Shown here: piece by piece, positions 42,885 through 51,922 of the stretch
Layout of the letters: each line of letters begins with the position of its first letter
How positions within the stretch are numbered: the stretch's first letter is position 1
Assembly (NCBI GenBank): GCA_015060905.1
Contig: SUXQ01000006.1
Location: 78,825-142,824 of the forward strand
Direction: 5' to 3'
Source of the DNA: Bacteroidales bacterium
Lineage (GTDB): Bacteria; Bacteroidota; Bacteroidia; Bacteroidales; Bacteroidaceae
Length of the DNA: 64,000 nt
The notes under the pieces: model-generated
The model's database searches: none
Told to the model about the DNA's origin: nothing
The model's input: the letters and a program-made list of their open reading frames with translations, nothing else
Program-made: the position numbers and the translations under genes

Positions 42885-44822
42885 TTGATATCTGTAAACG
42901 AATTACGCGTTGATTTTGGTGGAACTAATCTCTTTCACGATGTTAGTTTCATTATCAACAAAAGGGACCGCATAGCTCTTGTCGGCAAGAATGGTGCCGG
43001 AAAGACGACGATGCTGCGCATACTCTCGGGTGAACAATCGCCCAGTAGCGGCTGCGTTGCATTGCCCCGTAACATTACTATCGGTTATCTGCCGCAGGTG
43101 ATGAGGCACGTTGATGGTCGCACAGTCTTTCAAGAGGCCGAGCAGGCGTTCGAGCATATTCATGAAATGGAGCAGCGTCTGAACAGCCTGAACAACGACC
43201 TTGCCACACGCACCGACTATGAGAGTGAAAGTTACAATGAACTTATAGAAGAATATACCCATCTGAACGAACAGTATACGATGATGGGTGGCAGCCACTA
43301 TGAGGCTGAGATTGAGCGTACTTTGCAGGGATTGGGCTTCAAACGAAGCGATTTTACACGCCCCACAAGCGAGTTTAGCGGCGGATGGCGCATGAGAATA
43401 GAGCTTGCGAAACTGCTGCTGCGTCACCCGGATGTTCTTTTGCTGGACGAGCCTACCAACCATCTGGATATTGAGAGTATACAGTGGCTCGAACAGTTTC
43501 TTGCTCGCAGCGGCAATGCAGTTGTGCTTGTCAGCCACGACCGCGCATTTTTGAACGCTGTGACTACCCGCACGATAGAAATTACATGCGGACGCATACA
43601 CGACTATAAAATGCCTTACGACGAATTTATGCAGTTGCGCAAAGAGCGTCGCGAGCAACAGATACGTGCTTACGAGAATCAGCAGAAAGAGATTGCCGAT
43701 GCGCGGCAATTTATCGAGCGTTTCCGCTACAAGCCCACAAAAGCCGTGCAGGTGCAGAGCCGCATTAAGCAGCTTGAGAAGATGGTGCCCATCGTCATTG
43801 ACGAAGAGGATACGAGCCGTCTGCGCCTGAAGTTTGCGCCTGCCACACGCAGCGGAAACTATCCTGTTGTGTGCGAGGATGTTGCGAAAAGCTTCGGCTC
43901 GCATAAAGTATTCGGCAATGTGAATTTTACCATAAACAGGGGCGAGAAAGTAGCCTTTGTCGGTCGCAACGGCGAGGGAAAGACCACGCTTGTGCGTTGC
44001 ATCCTCGGCGAGCTTGACTATGATGGAAATATTACCATCGGACACAATGTCGAGACTGCCTATTTTGCCCAGCATCAGGCACAGTTGCTCGACGAGAATC
44101 TGACGGTTTTTGAGACAATAGATAATGTTGCGACAGGGGATATTCGCCTGAGGATACGCGATATTCTCGGTGCTTTTATGTTCGGCGGCGAGGCCTCGGA
44201 CAAGCAGGTGCGCGTGCTCTCGGGTGGCGAGCGCAGTCGTCTGGCAATGATAAAATTACTGTTGCAGCAGATGAATCTGCTCATCCTCGACGAGCCTACC
44301 AACCATCTGGACATGCAGTCGAAAGATGTACTGAAAGATGCCATCCGTGACTTTGACGGAACGGTGATAATCGTCAGTCACGACCGCCATTTTCTCGACG
44401 GCCTTGTAACAAAAGTCTACGAATTTGGCGACGGCAAAGTGTGCGAGCATCTTGGTGGCATTTACGAGTTTCTTAACGCAAAAAACGCTCAAAATATAAA
44501 CGATGCAGTGGCGGCTACCGTAAAGCCGGCGGTAAAAGACGCGCCCAAACAACCGAGTGACAACCGATTGAGCTACGAGGCAGAAAAACAGCTTGCCCGA
44601 CAGCGCAAGAAAATAGAGCGACGCATCGAAGAGAATGAGCGTGCCGTTAATGAGTTTGAATCGGCAATAGCAGCCGTCGAAGCACTTATGAGCACTCCCG
44701 AAGGCGGTGCCGACGCAGCAAACTACGAACGTTACGCCTCGCTTAAAAAGCAACTGAACGAAGCAATGAACGAGTGGGAGGCGAGCATGGAAGAACTAGA
44801 ACTTTTAGAGACTAATAAATAA
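42885..44822 (+). CDS. ABC-F family ATPase (translation-associated), TTG start
   Basis: Cytoplasmic tandem ABC ATPase of 645 aa, a ribosome-associated ABC-F protein. Walker A at 34-42 (GKNGAGKTT) and 360-368 (GRNGEGKTT); signature motifs FSGGWRMR and LSGGERSR; Walker B plus D-loop LLLDEPTNHLD and LILDEPTNHLD. The inter-domain linker (residues about 250-310, RREQQIRAYENQQKEIADAR, YKPTKAVQVQSRIKQLEKM) is the ribosome-contacting arm. The C-terminal coiled coil is about 560-645. The start is a TTG: the N-terminus ISVNELRVDFGG needs it, and AAGGA sits 8 bp upstream. Subtype (Uup, YheS, EttA) is not certain; the C-terminal coiled coil is Uup/YheS-like. Confidence 0.92.
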   Translation: MISVNELRVDFGGTNLFHDVSFIINKRDRIALVGKNGAGKTTMLRILSGEQSPSSGCVALPRNITIGYLPQVMRHVDGRTVFQEAEQAFEHIHEMEQRLNSLNNDLATRTDYESESYNELIEEYTHLNEQYTMMGGSHYEAEIERTLQGLGFKRSDFTRPTSEFSGGWRMRIELAKLLLRHPDVLLLDEPTNHLDIESIQWLEQFLARSGNAVVLVSHDRAFLNAVTTRTIEITCGRIHDYKMPYDEFMQLRKERREQQIRAYENQQKEIADARQFIERFRYKPTKAVQVQSRIKQLEKMVPIVIDEEDTSRLRLKFAPATRSGNYPVVCEDVAKSFGSHKVFGNVNFTINRGEKVAFVGRNGEGKTTLVRCILGELDYDGNITIGHNVETAYFAQHQAQLLDENLTVFETIDNVATGDIRLRIRDILGAFMFGGEASDKQVRVLSGGERSRLAMIKLLLQQMNLLILDEPTNHLDMQSKDVLKDAIRDFDGTVIIVSHDRHFLDGLVTKVYEFGDGKVCEHLGGIYEFLNAKNAQNINDAVAATVKPAVKDAPKQPSDNRLSYEAEKQLARQRKKIERRIEENERAVNEFESAIAAVEALMSTPEGGADAANYERYASLKKQLNEAMNEWEASMEELELLETNK

Positions 44823-44844
44823 GTTGAACTAATTTATATAATCA

Positions 44845-46875
44845 ATGAAGACAATTATCATCAGCACAATAGTAGCGCTTGGTATAACTGCCTGCATGAT
44901 GCCTAAACCTATGGAATCGAAAATTGATAAGACTAACCTCGACACTACGCTTAAACCCGGTGACGACTTTTACGAATATGCCAACGGTGGATGGATGAAA
45001 AAGAATCCTCTGACGGCCGAATATGCCCGTTACGGACAATTTGACGCTCTTGCCGAGAAAAATCGCGAGCAACTGAAAGAGCTTGTGCTCGAACAGGCTG
45101 CGCAGAAAGATGCACCCGAAAATTCAAATGCAAAAAAGATAGGCGACCTTTACAATCTGGCAATGGACAGCACCCGTCGCAACGCCGATGGTTATACGCC
45201 CATCGTCCCGTTGCTCGAACAGGCTGCGAACTTGAAAAATGCAGCAGAGGCTCTTCCGCTGACAGCCGAACTTATGCGTCAGGGAGTTTCGGGCTTTTTT
45301 CACGTATTTTTCGAGGCGGATATAATGAACAGCAAAAATAATCTTCTGCAAATATATCAGGGAGGATTGTCGTTGCCCGAGAAAAGTTACTACTTCGACG
45401 AGGATAGTGCAACGGTGAATATCCGCGAAAAATTCCGCGAACATGTGGTTAAAATGTTTATGCTCTGTGGCGTCGAGGAGCAACAGGCGGTTAAAAATAT
45501 GGAGGCTGTAATGCGCATAGAGACACGCATAGCCGAAAAATCCTACGACAATGTGCAACTGCGCGACCCTGCCGCAAATTACCACAAATTCACCTATGAT
45601 TCTCTTAGACAAGAGTATCCGTCGGTCGCGTGGGACCTGTTCTTCGGAAATTTGGGTATTAAGAATGTTGCCGAACTTAACGTAGCGCAGACTGCTCCCA
45701 TCGCCGAGGTTGCGGCTATTCTGGGCGATACTCCCATGAACGATATTATAGCATATTTGCAGTGGAATATAATAAACAGCACTGCCGGGGAATTGAGCGA
45801 CGTAATCAGTGAACAGAATTTCGATTTTTACGGCCGCACGTTGAGCGGAACGCAGGAGCAGCGTCCACGCTGGAAACGTGCCCTCGGGGCAGTAAATGCC
45901 GCTCTTGGCGAGGCTGTCGGCCAACTGTATGTGGCAAAATATTTCCCTCCCGCAGCCAAAGAGCGTATGCTCGAGCTTGTGCGCAATCTGCAAATTGCGC
46001 TTGGCGAACGTATCGATGCACAGGAGTGGATGAGCGACAGTACCAAAAAGTTTGCTCACGAAAAGTTGAACACTTTCAGAGTAAAAATCGGTTACCCCGA
46101 CAAATGGAAAGATTACAGTAAATTATCTATTGACCCATCTGATAGTTATGCAGCAAACTGTCGCCGTATATCCGAATTTATGTGGGACGATGTTATTGCA
46201 CGCAAACACAATAAACCCGTAGATGTTGATGAGTGGTACATGACCCCTCAGACGGTAAATGCTTACTATAATCCCACGACTAATGAAATTTGTTTCCCGG
46301 CCGGCATTCTGCAATATCCTTTCTTTGCAATGGAGGCGGACGATGCGTTTAATTACGGAGCAATAGGCGTGGTTATCGGTCATGAAATGACACACGGATT
46401 CGACGATCAAGGTCGCCGTTTCGACAAGAATGGCAATTTTACCGATTGGTGGACAGAAAAAGATGCCGAGAGTTTTACGGCTCGCACAAAAGTTATAATC
46501 GACCATTTTAATAAAATATATGTGCTTCCGGACATGAAGGCCAATGGCGAACTTACCGTTGGCGAGAATATTGCCGACCACGGCGGCCTTACGGTTGCGA
46601 TGCAGGCCTTCCGCAACGCAACGAAAGAGTCGGCGTTGCCTGTGCTCGATGGCTTTACTCCCGAACAGCGTTTCTACCTTGCATACGCAAACGTGTGGGC
46701 GGGGAATATTCGCGACGAGGAGATACGCAACCGCACGAAGAGCGACCCGCATTCTTTGTCTCGTTGGCGTGTGAACGGTACGCTGCCTCACATAGAAGAT
46801 TGGTATAATGCTTTTGGAGTAACAGCCGACGATAAGCTGTATATTCCCGAAAGTGAACGTTTGAATATCTGGTAA
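44845..46875 (+). CDS. M13-family zinc metallopeptidase lipoprotein (PepO/neprilysin-like)
   Basis: Exported endopeptidase of 676 aa. The lipoprotein signal ends in ITAC. The M13 N-terminal domain begins at KPGDDFYEYANGGWMKKNPL. The catalytic domain has the zinc motif HEMTH at 513-517 in VIGHEMTHGFDDQGRRFDKN and the third ligand in GENIADHGG (Glu 574, with Asp 578). NAYYNPTTNEICFPAGILQ and the C-terminal DPHSLSRWRVNGTL are also family-typical. Predicted role is digestion of peptides in the periplasm or at the surface. It lies 22 bp after the ABC-F gene and 12 bp before metA. Confidence 0.94.
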   Translation: MKTIIISTIVALGITACMMPKPMESKIDKTNLDTTLKPGDDFYEYANGGWMKKNPLTAEYARYGQFDALAEKNREQLKELVLEQAAQKDAPENSNAKKIGDLYNLAMDSTRRNADGYTPIVPLLEQAANLKNAAEALPLTAELMRQGVSGFFHVFFEADIMNSKNNLLQIYQGGLSLPEKSYYFDEDSATVNIREKFREHVVKMFMLCGVEEQQAVKNMEAVMRIETRIAEKSYDNVQLRDPAANYHKFTYDSLRQEYPSVAWDLFFGNLGIKNVAELNVAQTAPIAEVAAILGDTPMNDIIAYLQWNIINSTAGELSDVISEQNFDFYGRTLSGTQEQRPRWKRALGAVNAALGEAVGQLYVAKYFPPAAKERMLELVRNLQIALGERIDAQEWMSDSTKKFAHEKLNTFRVKIGYPDKWKDYSKLSIDPSDSYAANCRRISEFMWDDVIARKHNKPVDVDEWYMTPQTVNAYYNPTTNEICFPAGILQYPFFAMEADDAFNYGAIGVVIGHEMTHGFDDQGRRFDKNGNFTDWWTEKDAESFTARTKVIIDHFNKIYVLPDMKANGELTVGENIADHGGLTVAMQAFRNATKESALPVLDGFTPEQRFYLAYANVWAGNIRDEEIRNRTKSDPHSLSRWRVNGTLPHIEDWYNAFGVTADDKLYIPESERLNIW

Positions 46876-46887
46876 AAATATAAGAAT

Positions 46888-47766
46888 ATGCCGTTAAAAG
46901 TACCTACAGGATTGCCCGCACTCGATGCTGTTCGTGCCGAGGGGGTAAAGATAGAAGAGTTTGACACTGTTACTCCCGACACTTTTCGAGTAGCATTGCT
47001 CAATATTATGCCTACAAAAGAGACTACCGAGGCTGACTTTATACGTCTGCTTGCAGGCTCGTCGCATAATATTGAACTGACGCTTGTGAAGCTCGATACG
47101 CATGTGCCTAAAAATGCGTCGCCCGAGCATATGGCGCGTTATTATAAAGGCTTCGGCGAGGTGCGCAAGCAACATTTTGACGGCTTTATAATTACCGGTG
47201 CTCCGATAGAAAAATTGGAATATGAGCAGGTAACATATTGGCCGGAATTACAGGAAATATTCGATTGGGCAAAAGAGAATGTAACCTCTACACTATACAT
47301 CTGCTGGGCGGCGCAGGCTATATTGTACCACCGATTCTCTATTCCCAAATATCTGCTCGAGGAGAAGATGTTCGGTATTTTCCCGCATCGCATCTTGCGC
47401 GAGGGGGTGCCTCTCTTTGCGGGCTTCGAGAAGGAATTTTTTGTTCCTCACAGTCGCCACACAGAGATTCGCCGCGAGGATATTCTTGCCGAAGAGAGAA
47501 TAGAACTGCTCTCCGAGTCGGACGAGTCGGGGGTGTATATAGTAACCGAGCGTGGCACACGTGACTTTTTTATCACCGGTCACTCGGAATATGCACTTTA
47601 TACGCTCGATGGAGAGTATAAACGTGACGTTGCCAAAGGACTGCCGATAAAAATTCCTAGAAACTACTATCTTGATGATAATCCACAACTTCCGCCGGTG
47701 GACAGATGGAGCGACCATGCGATAAAGATTTTTAACAATTGGATAGATTGTTATTTGAAGAAATGA
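46888..47766 (+). CDS. metA: Homoserine O-acyltransferase MetA, probably acetyl-CoA-specific
   Basis: First committed enzyme of methionine synthesis from homoserine, 292 aa. Start MPLKVPTGLPALDAVRAEGV. The catalytic Cys is residue 139 in LYICWAAQA; the His is in TGHSEY, and VPHSRHTEI lies before it. At the position of E. coli Gly 111, in the TGAP loop, this protein has Glu 108 (ITGAPIEKLEY). In the family, Glu here correlates with use of acetyl-CoA, so O-acetylhomoserine is the likely product in spite of the usual succinyltransferase name. Followed by a terminator hairpin. No other methionine genes are nearby. Confidence 0.94.
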   Translation: MPLKVPTGLPALDAVRAEGVKIEEFDTVTPDTFRVALLNIMPTKETTEADFIRLLAGSSHNIELTLVKLDTHVPKNASPEHMARYYKGFGEVRKQHFDGFIITGAPIEKLEYEQVTYWPELQEIFDWAKENVTSTLYICWAAQAILYHRFSIPKYLLEEKMFGIFPHRILREGVPLFAGFEKEFFVPHSRHTEIRREDILAEERIELLSESDESGVYIVTERGTRDFFITGHSEYALYTLDGEYKRDVAKGLPIKIPRNYYLDDNPQLPPVDRWSDHAIKIFNNWIDCYLKK

Positions 47767-47777
47767 AATATTGTATT

Positions 47778-47819
47778 ATAGGTGTTGTGTTTGAAAAGTC
47801 AAATGTAACACCTATTTTT
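47778..47819 (+). terminator. Terminator after metA
   Basis: ATAGGTGTT (47778-47786) pairs with AACACCTAT (47807-47815), and an inner stem TTTGA/TCAAA lies in the loop; a short T-run follows. Confidence 0.7.
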
Positions 47820-47820
47820 G
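47790..47820 (+). promoter_or_regulatory. Promoter of the macroglobulin-like/Sel1 gene, inside the metA terminator
   Basis: TTTG (47790-47793), a 19-bp spacer and TATTTTTG (47813-47820) match the consensus; the leader would be about 26 nt. The -7 box includes the 3' end and T-run of the terminator stem. Confidence 0.5.
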
Positions 47821-47850
47821 TGGAAAATATAATATTTTGATTGTTAGGCT

Positions 47851-50800
47851 ATGAAACTGCGTCTGTTGCTTTTTTTGTTGATATTTTCTTACTATGTGAC
47901 AACTGAGGCTCGCGAGAGAAACGATTCGTTGATAATGCGTGCGGCCATAAACAATATATTGTTTCCCGAGGAGCGTGTCTTTCTCCATTTTGACAATAGC
48001 GGCTACTATCTGGGCGAGACAATGTGGTTCAAGGCGTATGTTACCGGCGGAGTAGATAATCATGCGACAAGCATAAGCAAGGTGCTGTATGTAGAGCTTG
48101 TAGCTCCCGAAGGGTATGTTATTGAGACAAAAAAGTATAAGATAAAAGATGGCGCGTGCAGCGGGGAATTTGCTCTTAACCCCGAACTTCTGTCGGGATA
48201 TTACGAGGTTCGTGCTTACACACGCTACATGCTCAATCGTGGCGACGATGCAATTTTCAGTCGTGTGTTTCCCGTATACGATAAAGTGAACGGCGACAAT
48301 TACGATTTTCGCAATATGCTCGACCGCAAACGAGCCTATTATAAAAATGGTGAGTGGATAGAGACTAAACACCCAGAAGTTGCGCTTGATTTTTACCCAG
48401 AGGGTGGTCATCTGGTGCATGGAATTGAGAGTACAGTCGCCTATGAACTGCGCGGGATGGATGGCGAAGCTGCCGACGACTCGCTCTTTGTGTATGCAGG
48501 GAAAATGCTCGTGGCTGCGAGCACGCCTCTGCACGAGGGAATGGGCAGTTTCAGAATAAAGCCCGACAAGGATACAAAATACAAGGTTGTTGTACGCAGG
48601 GACAAGAAAAAATACGATTTTAAATTGCCCGAAATTGAGGAGAGTGGTGTTGTTATTTCCGTAGACAACAAAAAAGATAATGTCGATTTTAAATTGTGTC
48701 ACAATCTTGGCGACACTGTGCCATTGACGCTGCTTGTTCTTCATCGGGGCGAGCCGGCTTTTTACAGCACATTCTCTTCGGTCGATGCTGCCGAGAAAAG
48801 TTTCTCTGTCCCTGCGAAAAAACTGCGCATGGGCGTGAACCGTGTGGTAGCCATCATCGGCGACTCGGTGCCTCTTGCCGAGCGTCAGTTTTTCGTGACG
48901 CACGACTCGTTGCTTACAGGCGACCCTGTGCATCATCCTTTGACGGTAACCATCAACGGCAAGGCTCCCGAAGATATTATTCCTCAGCCTCACGAAAAAC
49001 TGACTGTGGCTCTTGCGCGAGCCGACGGGCAGCCCCTATCGGATGCGGGCAGTTACTCTGTCTCTGTGTACGACGGCGCAACAAGAGTATCAACCTCTTA
49101 CAATGGCGATATTTATTCGCATCTGCTTCTTTCATCGGAAATTAAAGGCTATATTCCCGACATTGAACGTTATTTCGATGCAAATAACAGCGACCGCGCA
49201 GCCGAGCTTGACCTTCTGATGCTCACCCGAGGCTGGACGTCATATAATTGGAAACTGCTCCCCGCACTCGACGAAAGAACCTTGCTTCATCCTGTGGAAA
49301 AGGGTATTTTAGTAAAGGGCCGTTTCGTGCGTAAAGATAAAAATAAAGCGCTCGGCAAGCTGGGCACATATAATCTGCACAATATGGTCGATGCAAATGT
49401 ACGCTTCGAAATTACATATAAGGACAGCCTAAAAACCTCTTACGAATTTAATACCGACAAAGAAGGAGGGTTCAAAATACTCTCTAAAGACTTTTTCGGC
49501 AAGCGCATCGCATCGTTGAATCCCACGCTGCGCGGCGACCAAGTGGACCACAAGGATTCTATCTACGCCTTTTCGCTCGACCGCTATTTTACCCCCACGT
49601 TCCGCATGTTCGACTATTGGGAAAGAACACCCGGCCGGCCGCAGGACAAGGCCGACAGCAGCTACTTTAAACTGCGCCCCTTCGAGTATCAACTGACGCA
49701 GGTCGAGGTTACAGAAAATAAGAATTTTGAATTGCGCAGTCGTCCGCCACGCAGCGAGCTGCGACTCGATTTTCTCGATGAATGGGAGTATGCCCAGGAT
49801 GTTACCTATTTGGAAAAATCGCTCGAATATGATGAAGTTCAAGATAGACTCGCCGAAATGTACGACGATTCATACGTTGCAAAAGATGAAAAAAATGACA
49901 TTCGCGGGGATGAAGCTGAAAAAGTGTTCGGCAACATAAGGCCCGAACCGGTTAACAACAATCCTTTTGCTGAGGTAATGACGGCTGCCGACATTCTGCG
50001 CAGTGCCTTTTGGCGACACAACTACACATGGTGCTATTGGATGCAGGCTGTTGTTGTAAAAGGGGAGTATAATAAAGATTCCGTTCCGCAGTTCGACGAG
50101 GATTATATAAAAGGTGTAAGCCCCGAGCAGATGCTATCTTTCAAGGAATTTGTAATAAGAACAGATGCTCCCATACGCGAGAAATTTGATAATACAATGA
50201 CTGTGTGGTACAGAAGGGGAAGGAATTATCGTACCAAACATCGTCTGAACTATCATTACGGGCAATTTTACGATGCATTTATCTCGTATTATTATATAAT
50301 GCCTCGTGGCGGAGAAGCTGTTGATGGCTTTCCGGGACTTCCAAGATTTATGGAACAAGTTGGATCTTGTACGTCGGCATTTCTCTCGATGTTAGAAAAT
50401 GACATGCAGGGTATTTCGAATTTCCGCTCCCTCTATCCGCGTCACCCTAATTATGTTGCGTGTTTCATTCCTTACACCGAAAAAGAGCGTGCCTCGATGC
50501 TTATTCCCAAGCTTCACCTAAAGACCGCCAAACGTTACACAATGTTGCAGGGTTACAGCGAGAGCAAACAATTCTATTCGCCCGATTATAGTGGGCAGCG
50601 TCCCGATGGCAAGAAAGATGTTCGTCGCACACTGCATTGGGCGACGCAGCCTACGGTAAATGCCGACGGAAAGATAGAAATTGAACTTTACAACAGCAGC
50701 ATAGGCAAGAATATACAGGTGGACGTGAACGGCGTTGCTGGAAACAGTTTCTTTACAACATCCACGCGCAAGGCTGATGCTCCCGTCACGAATAGTGTGG

Positions 50801-51690
50801 CAAGCAATGGTACCCTTTTTGTATATTCCGATAATGTATCAGCCGATTTTTTGCGTGACGGAATATTATCCTCCTATGGCGAAAAACTGACAACGTTGGG
50901 CATAAATTACCATGAGAAAGGCGATTATAAAAATGCGTACGAGCGATTCTTGCGCGGCGCAGCTTATGGTTACGCTCCCGCAATGTACTATATGGGAATA
51001 TATTATATTAACGGTTACGGCGTTGAGCAAAATGATGCAACAGCATACGGCTTTTTCAAAAAGGCGGCCGGGAAAGGCGACCTACAGGCTACCGACGCTC
51101 TTGCCACCTGCTATCTGAATGGCTACGGGGTGGAAAAGAATCTTTCCGAGGCGTTTAAATATTATACAACTGCTGCCGAGCGGGGTTTTTCAAAATCTCA
51201 GGCGGCTCTTGGCAGTATGTATAATAATGGTACGGGCGTCGAGCAAAATGCGGAAAAGGCTATCTATTGGTACAACCTTGCGGCCGAACAGGATGAGCCT
51301 CTTGCTCTATACTATGTTGGCGAGTATTATAGCGCAAAGGATTCTCTCGGTAGTAAAAAGGCATTGAAAAAATCTCCGGCCTTCGATTATTATAAACGTG
51401 CAGCCGATGGTGGCGTCCCCGAGGCGCAGATGTACCTCAGCCGTTGCTACCAGACGGGACGTTACGTGAAAAAGAACAAAAAAGAGGCTTTTCAGTGGGG
51501 GTTGCGTGCCGCCAACGGCGGAATTATGCAGGCGCAGGAATTTGTGGCAAATTGTTATCTGAAAGGCAGAGGCGTTGATAAAAATCCCTTCTTTGCATAC
51601 GAATGGTATAAAAAGGCTGCAGCTCAAGGTTGCGAGGCTGCTGTCGCGAGAGTAAGCGAGTATGAAACTTTCCGCCAATTTGTGTATTAA
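47851..51690 (+). CDS. Macroglobulin-like exported protein fused to C-terminal Sel1 repeats
   Basis: Exported protein of 1279 aa with signal peptide about 1-20. Residues 35-130 contain a macroglobulin MG2-like domain (FPEERVFLHFDNSGYYLGET, MWFKAYVTGG, LSGYYEVRAYTRYML), and further beta domains reach about 420. A middle region (about 440-1000) follows the pattern of Bacteroidetes proteins of this type (LDLLMLTRGWTSYNW). Residues 1009-1279 are seven or so Sel1-like helical repeats (APAMYYMGIYYINGYGVEQN, TDALATCYLNGYGVEKNLSE). I know the N-terminal architecture from Bacteroidetes genomes without the Sel1 tail, so this looks like a fusion. Function unknown; surface protease inhibition or scaffold roles are only guesses. 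Confidence 0.78.
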   Translation: MKLRLLLFLLIFSYYVTTEARERNDSLIMRAAINNILFPEERVFLHFDNSGYYLGETMWFKAYVTGGVDNHATSISKVLYVELVAPEGYVIETKKYKIKDGACSGEFALNPELLSGYYEVRAYTRYMLNRGDDAIFSRVFPVYDKVNGDNYDFRNMLDRKRAYYKNGEWIETKHPEVALDFYPEGGHLVHGIESTVAYELRGMDGEAADDSLFVYAGKMLVAASTPLHEGMGSFRIKPDKDTKYKVVVRRDKKKYDFKLPEIEESGVVISVDNKKDNVDFKLCHNLGDTVPLTLLVLHRGEPAFYSTFSSVDAAEKSFSVPAKKLRMGVNRVVAIIGDSVPLAERQFFVTHDSLLTGDPVHHPLTVTINGKAPEDIIPQPHEKLTVALARADGQPLSDAGSYSVSVYDGATRVSTSYNGDIYSHLLLSSEIKGYIPDIERYFDANNSDRAAELDLLMLTRGWTSYNWKLLPALDERTLLHPVEKGILVKGRFVRKDKNKALGKLGTYNLHNMVDANVRFEITYKDSLKTSYEFNTDKEGGFKILSKDFFGKRIASLNPTLRGDQVDHKDSIYAFSLDRYFTPTFRMFDYWERTPGRPQDKADSSYFKLRPFEYQLTQVEVTENKNFELRSRPPRSELRLDFLDEWEYAQDVTYLEKSLEYDEVQDRLAEMYDDSYVAKDEKNDIRGDEAEKVFGNIRPEPVNNNPFAEVMTAADILRSAFWRHNYTWCYWMQAVVVKGEYNKDSVPQFDEDYIKGVSPEQMLSFKEFVIRTDAPIREKFDNTMTVWYRRGRNYRTKHRLNYHYGQFYDAFISYYYIMPRGGEAVDGFPGLPRFMEQVGSCTSAFLSMLENDMQGISNFRSLYPRHPNYVACFIPYTEKERASMLIPKLHLKTAKRYTMLQGYSESKQFYSPDYSGQRPDGKKDVRRTLHWATQPTVNADGKIEIELYNSSIGKNIQVDVNGVAGNSFFTTSTRKADAPVTNSVASNGTLFVYSDNVSADFLRDGILSSYGEKLTTLGINYHEKGDYKNAYERFLRGAAYGYAPAMYYMGIYYINGYGVEQNDATAYGFFKKAAGKGDLQATDALATCYLNGYGVEKNLSEAFKYYTTAAERGFSKSQAALGSMYNNGTGVEQNAEKAIYWYNLAAEQDEPLALYYVGEYYSAKDSLGSKKALKKSPAFDYYKRAADGGVPEAQMYLSRCYQTGRYVKKNKKEAFQWGLRAANGGIMQAQEFVANCYLKGRGVDKNPFFAYEWYKKAAAQGCEAAVARVSEYETFRQFVY

Positions 51691-51720
51691 ACTTATTAAC
51701 ATTATCTGTTGCGAAGATAG

Positions 51721-51760
51721 CAGGGTTGCGCTAATATAAAAAAAGCGCAGCCCTGTTTTT
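51721..51760 (+). terminator. Terminator after the Sel1-fusion gene
   Basis: CAGGGTTGCGCT (51721-51732) pairs with AGCGCAGCCCTG (51744-51755; one G-U pair) around an A-rich 11-nt loop, followed by six T. Confidence 0.88.
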
Positions 51761-51910
51761 TAGTTAAATTATCTTTACTTTTATATAAATGAATGGTGTT
51801 TTTAACTATTTTAGTTGCTATTTTAGTAATTAATATCGTTTCAAATGTTAATTTTGAAAAAATAGGAATTAAATGGTGTTAAGGAATTAGGTTTAAATGT
51901 TTACTTCCGA

Positions 51911-51918
51911 TATATTTG
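51911..51918 (+). promoter_or_regulatory. -7 box of rprXY, abutting the start codon
   Basis: TATATTTG fits TAnnTTTG; only 4 bp separate it from the ATG at 51923, so the transcript would start at or within a base or two of the start codon. No clear TTG at -33. Confidence 0.5.
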
Positions 51919-51922
51919 CAGT

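Noticed and set aside
42903..44075. 390-codon minus-strand frame antisense to the ABC-F gene
   Set aside because: Shadow of a gene with complete tandem ABC motifs.
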